This document shows positions 14,288-17,105 of a stretch of 17,105 bases of DNA, piece by piece. Source of the stretch: Mollicutes bacterium (GTDB lineage: Bacteria > Bacillota_I > Bacilli_A > Izemoplasmatales > Izemoplasmataceae); assembly GCA_003559585.1 (NCBI GenBank), contig PWKX01000021.1, positions 1 through 17,105 of the forward strand, in the 5' to 3' direction. A model generated the notes under the pieces. That model was not told the origin of the DNA. It was given only the letters and a program-made list of their open reading frames with translations, and did no database searches. The position numbers and the translations under genes were made by a program. Every line of letters starts with the position of its first letter. Positions within the stretch are counted from its first letter, which is position 1.

Positions 14288-15118
14288 TTAGGAATAGAGT
14301 CTTTTTTGAATTTCAAAGGCCAGTTTACTTGTTTGCCTAAAGGCAATAAACAGTAAAATTAAAAAGACAAATAAGTTAAAGACAATCATATTATAAAAGA
14401 TTAAGACAATAAACGCCAAGGTTGAGGCATAGGTCATCATCACAAACATTTGTTTAAAAGGTACTTTCTTAAAACGTCTTTGAATTAAAAAGCTGTTTAA
14501 TAACACAAACACCATAAATAGCAATAATCCAGAGAGAAACTCAATCACAAACACACCCATCGCGGCATAGCTTTTATATGTGTTGGTTTCTTGGTCTAAA
14601 ACGTTAAACAAAGCGATAAAAAACGCCTGTTCTTCTTCTGAATCTTGTGGGTTAAACGAGAGATTATGTGCGTCTTCATGCAACGCTGAGATTGGTTTGG
14701 AATGCATCGTTTGACTCAATCCGATTTGATGCAGCGATACATACATCATCTCGCCATGAAAGACAATGGCATTATCTTGATAATCATTAAGATTAAAGTC
14801 CTCAGTGCTGTCTAAAACCACATCAAAGGGTACACCGAGTAACGGTTGTTCGAAAAGCGTATAACGACCCGGTTCATCACAAACAAGCACCGCTTCTTCG
14901 GTGCGACATCCACTTGAGTCAGGGAAAACGATCGCCTCTTCGATTTGGGCTTTAAACCGGTTAGACACCCCATCGACACTTAAGGTTCTAACCACGGGAC
15001 CAACGGCCATCAGCGCAGCAAAAAACATCATAAATAGCAACACGAGTATGATGCGGTCTTTACGGTATTTTATCAGTAATTGTGGCGCAATAATCGCCGT
15101 TCTTACGCGTTCTAACAT
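14288..15118 (-). CDS. Uncharacterised membrane protein with a large outside domain
   Basis: Function not recognised. The 276-residue protein has a helix at about 22-44 and a polar stretch at 45-185 with C71 and C80. Three more hydrophobic segments follow at about 187-210, 223-243 and 245-261, then a basic C-terminal tail. One N-terminal helix, a soluble domain, and a C-terminal helix bundle is the layout of DUF1189-type proteins of Bacillota. The sequence match I can see is too weak to assign that family firmly. The ATG at 15118 is preceded by AGGTGATGAT. Its promoter overlaps that of the divergent radical SAM gene. No terminator follows it before the leuS T-box promoter. Confidence 0.65.
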   Translation of the reverse strand: MLERVRTAIIAPQLLIKYRKDRIILVLLFMMFFAALMAVGPVVRTLSVDGVSNRFKAQIEEAIVFPDSSGCRTEEAVLVCDEPGRYTLFEQPLLGVPFDVVLDSTEDFNLNDYQDNAIVFHGEMMYVSLHQIGLSQTMHSKPISALHEDAHNLSFNPQDSEEEQAFFIALFNVLDQETNTYKSYAAMGVFVIEFLSGLLLFMVFVLLNSFLIQRRFKKVPFKQMFVMMTYASTLAFIVLIFYNMIVFNLFVFLILLFIAFRQTSKLAFEIQKRLYS

Positions 15119-15135
15119 ATCATCACCTAAAAGAT

Positions 15136-15166
15136 ATTATATCACAAATCTTATGCTTTTATTCAA
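15136..15166 (-). promoter_or_regulatory. Promoter of the uncharacterised membrane-protein gene
   Basis: The minus strand has an extended -10, TGA TATAAT (15144-15136). The nearest -35-like hexamer, TTGAAT (15166-15161), is 19 bp upstream, longer than ideal. The predicted start is 10-15 nt before the ATG. Confidence 0.6.
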
Positions 15167-15179
15167 AACATGGTAAAAT
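15151..15179 (+). promoter_or_regulatory. Promoter of the radical SAM gene
   Basis: The plus strand has an extended -10, TGG TAAAAT (15171-15179), with a weak -35 TTATGC (15151-15156) at 17 bp. The predicted start near 15186 excludes the ATG at 15181 and supports the ATG at 15199. It overlaps the divergent promoter on the other strand. Confidence 0.5.
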
Positions 15180-15198
15180 AATGAACGAGGTGTTATTC

Positions 15199-16137
15199 AT
15201 GAGTTCATACATCAACAATAAACGTTATTATACCATGCATCAGTTCTTAAAAGAAACCTTTAACCAAAAGGTATTTAAGGTTAGTTTGAATGCAGGATTT
15301 ACCTGTCCCAATAAAGACGGCACCAAAGGTTATGGTGGTTGCACATTTTGTTCACCAAGTGGTTCTGGAGATTTTGCGGGTGATTTGAATGATGACTTGC
15401 TAAAACAGTTTCACACCATTAAAACAAAAATGCATCAAAAGTGGCCAAAGGCTGCTTACATCCCATACTTTCAAGCCAACTCAAACACCTATGCCCCACT
15501 TGAGGATTTAAAACAATTATATGAAACAGCACTCACCCTAGATGAAAACGTGGTAGGCTTGGCGATTGCGACTCGGGCAGATTGTTTAACCACACCAATC
15601 ATGGATTATTTACAGTCTTTAAGTGAACGAACCTTTGTGCAAATTGAACTGGGCTTACAGTCTATGCATGAAACAACGGCTCAAGCCATTAACCGCGGTC
15701 ATGATTTAGCCACCTTTGAACAAGCCGTAAAGGCGTTACGCCAACGGGGCATTCATGTCGTGGTTCATCTCATCAACGGTTTGCCCGGTGAAACCAAAGC
15801 CATGATGATTAAGACCGCCAAGTATTTAAACACCCTAGACATTCAAGGGGTGAAAATTCACATGCTTCATGTGGTTAAGCACACACAGATGGCTGCGATG
15901 TATAACCAGCAACCATTTAAGCTTTTATCACTCGATGACTATGTTGAGATTACCACCACGCAAATCGAACATTTAAACCCCAACATCGTCATTCAACGTG
16001 TGACTGGGGATGCCGATCGTGATACCTTGATTGCGCCGCTTTGGACGCTTAAAAAATTCGTGGTGATGAACAACATCGATAAACGATTAAACGCAAAAGA
16101 TTCCCAGCAAGGGAATCTTTTTTTAGGCAGTTTTTAA
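15199..16137 (+). CDS. Radical SAM protein, TIGR01212 / YhcC family
   Basis: The 312-residue protein carries the family's SAM iron-sulfur motif CPNKDGTKGYGGCTFC, with cluster cysteines C36, C48 and C51. YFQANSNTYAPLEDLKQLYE, VGLAIATRADCL, QIELGLQSMHE, INRGHDL and HLINGLPGE follow, all usual for this YhcC-like family. It should bind a [4Fe-4S] cluster and cleave S-adenosylmethionine; the substrate of the family is, as far as I know, not established. Start choice: ATG at 15199 with GAGGTG 6 nt upstream. The C-terminus KDSQQGNLF fits the family's usual D-S-W-Q-G ending. An intrinsic terminator lies inside those last codons, and the gene overlaps the convergent citXG end by 15 bp. Confidence 0.92.
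   Translation: MSSYINNKRYYTMHQFLKETFNQKVFKVSLNAGFTCPNKDGTKGYGGCTFCSPSGSGDFAGDLNDDLLKQFHTIKTKMHQKWPKAAYIPYFQANSNTYAPLEDLKQLYETALTLDENVVGLAIATRADCLTTPIMDYLQSLSERTFVQIELGLQSMHETTAQAINRGHDLATFEQAVKALRQRGIHVVVHLINGLPGETKAMMIKTAKYLNTLDIQGVKIHMLHVVKHTQMAAMYNQQPFKLLSLDDYVEITTTQIEHLNPNIVIQRVTGDADRDTLIAPLWTLKKFVVMNNIDKRLNAKDSQQGNLFLGSF
16096..16124 (+). terminator. Intrinsic terminator inside the 3' end of the radical SAM gene
   Basis: AAAGATTCCC, loop AGCAA, GGGAATCTTT forms a perfect 10-bp stem with the T-tract at 16118-16124. It lies wholly within the coding sequence: the stop codon is at 16135-16137, 11 bases beyond the last T. On the minus strand the same stem follows the citXG stop and ends in only four T, so it may also serve that gene. 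Confidence 0.85.
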
Positions 16138-17105
16138 ACAAGGTGTGATGGCATCAAACAAAAAGACTAAAGCGAGTAAATCAGCTGCGCCACCTGGTGA
16201 GACGTGCTTGAAGGCATCATACACGTGAATGATGTCTTTAAACCCTTGGTCTTCTACTTGTTTCATCGCCCTTTTAACAGCATGCAAGGTTTTCACATCT
16301 TGTTTCATCAAGGTGGTATCATCTAAACGCGCCATGATTTTAATCAGTGTTTCTTGTGGTGTAAACCGCGCTTCATGATACCAGGAAAAAATGCTTGGAA
16401 AGCCGCTTGCCACCTCACCACGAACCCCTTGAATGCCGTGGTTTTGATACGCGTTTATGCCAGTGGTTTTGGTGGTTGTTTTAAAGCCTTGTTCCATAAG
16501 CCGTTGTCCGGTTTTTTTGACATCTGCGATGACCGTGTTTAAGCCTTTATCTTGTAAAAGTGCGCGGGCAAGATAGGGTAATACATGACCAAATATGTAG
16601 TGCGCGCCTTTATAGGTATTAACGCCATTGCAAGCTTCTAAAAGGGCTTGTTCGGTTTTTTTACCTAACGCTTTTAAAGTCGCTATCTCAACATCATCAC
16701 GCAACCCTAAATCAATGTAGGTTTTAAATGCCTTTAGTAACACGGGATGAGCGGCTAAAAAATGAGAGATATTCATATCGGTATGAATGCCAGTCGTTTT
16801 AGAAGACACCAACCCAAAACAAGGATAGGTGAAAAGCTCTTTTCTTAACGCCAAAATGGCTTGCAGACTTAAATGATTCATGATGTCTGATTGAACAGTT
16901 TTTCTAACAAACCCGATCAGCTCACCACTTGGGTGTGTTTGGTTTCTACGGCAATATGTCGCGCTGTTTGCGCATAAAAAACACGGTCTTTCTGGTAAAG
17001 ACAGATCGCGTCTGGTCAGTTGTTTTTCTTGTGTAGACACATCTAAATCAACAAGGCGACCAAGTGGATGGTGGGTTTCGATAAAGATGCTGGTTTTTTT
17101 TACAG
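16123..17105 (-). CDS. citXG: CitXG fusion: holo-citrate lyase synthase / triphosphoribosyl-dephospho-CoA synthase (5' part missing)
   Basis: Citrate lyase needs a triphosphoribosyl-dephospho-CoA-derived group on its acyl carrier subunit. CitG makes the precursor from ATP and dephospho-CoA, and CitX attaches it. The frame is open to the right edge. The visible part begins with the C-terminal part of CitX (ETHHPLGRLVDLD, LTRRDLSLPERPCFLC...ATYCRRNQTHPSGEL). CitG follows: KTTGIHTDMN, GVNTYKGAHYIFG, HGIQGVRGEVASGFP and SPGGAADLLAL. The ATG at 17040 is internal, because the sequence upstream of it still encodes CitX residues. CitX-CitG fusions are known (for example in Haemophilus). The rest of a citrate lyase operon is expected beyond the right edge. 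The 3' end overlaps the convergent radical SAM gene by 15 bp. Confidence 0.92.
   Translation of the reverse strand, partial: VKKTSIFIETHHPLGRLVDLDVSTQEKQLTRRDLSLPERPCFLCANSATYCRRNQTHPSGELIGFVRKTVQSDIMNHLSLQAILALRKELFTYPCFGLVSSKTTGIHTDMNISHFLAAHPVLLKAFKTYIDLGLRDDVEIATLKALGKKTEQALLEACNGVNTYKGAHYIFGHVLPYLARALLQDKGLNTVIADVKKTGQRLMEQGFKTTTKTTGINAYQNHGIQGVRGEVASGFPSIFSWYHEARFTPQETLIKIMARLDDTTLMKQDVKTLHAVKRAMKQVEDQGFKDIIHVYDAFKHVSPGGAADLLALVFLFDAITPCLKTA

Noticed and set aside
1..17105. Mycoplasma-type code (UGA = Trp)
   Set aside because: prfB encodes an intact RF2, prfB and vorB end in TGA, and all long genes read through without needing UGA as tryptophan.

Overview
This 17.1 kb window is a compact bacterial chromosomal segment. 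Almost every gene lies on the minus strand, gaps are very short, intrinsic terminators are strong, and promoters carry extended -10 (TGn) elements. The core block comF-like / hpf / secA / prfB, the Leu T-box before leuS, the fused CitX-CitG and the protein families point to a low-to-moderate GC Gram-positive-type bacterium. I lean to an acholeplasma- or Izemoplasma-like Mycoplasmatota, or a related Bacillota lineage. UGA is a stop codon (prfB and vorB end in TGA), so this is not a UGA=Trp mycoplasma. I cannot name the species.

Region 1 (1-5885, all minus, transcribed right to left): a short comF-like zinc-ribbon gene, hpf (long hibernation factor), a secreted-domain/membrane protein of unknown function, secA, prfB and the start of a YitT-like membrane protein that leaves the window. 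secA, prfB and the YitT-like gene form one operon, with a strong hairpin between secA and prfB and a TGATG overlap between prfB and the next gene.

Region 2 (5928-11459, minus): a seven-gene operon for oxidising branched-chain amino acids. Leucine/valine dehydrogenase makes the 2-oxoacid and NADH. A four-subunit ferredoxin oxidoreductase (ferredoxin-like, VorB/alpha, TPP/beta, gamma) makes the acyl-CoA, CO2 and reduced ferredoxin. A butyrate/branched-chain acid kinase recovers ATP from the acyl phosphate. The phosphotransacylase needed to join the last two steps is not in the operon, and a P-loop ATPase of unknown role is. The operon has one clear promoter (TTGAAA-17 bp-TATAAT), a leader hairpin overlapping a cre-like site, and a strong terminator at its end.

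Region 3 (11567-14284, minus): leuS under a complete T-box leader with a CTC (Leu) specifier, a GGTGGTACCGCGG box and a terminator.

Region 4 (14288-17105): an uncharacterised membrane protein (minus), a divergent radical SAM TIGR01212/YhcC-type gene (plus), and the 3' part of a citXG fusion (minus, running off the right edge) for citrate lyase prosthetic-group synthesis and attachment. The last two genes converge and overlap by 15 bp, and an intrinsic terminator sits inside the last codons of the radical SAM gene.

There is no gene-free stretch over 300 bp. I saw no tRNA, rRNA, CRISPR array, IS element or phage gene. The most unusual items are the terminator inside the radical SAM gene, the acyl-phosphate gap plus unknown ATPase in the amino-acid operon, and the comF-like gene whose ribosome binding site lies inside a terminator hairpin.
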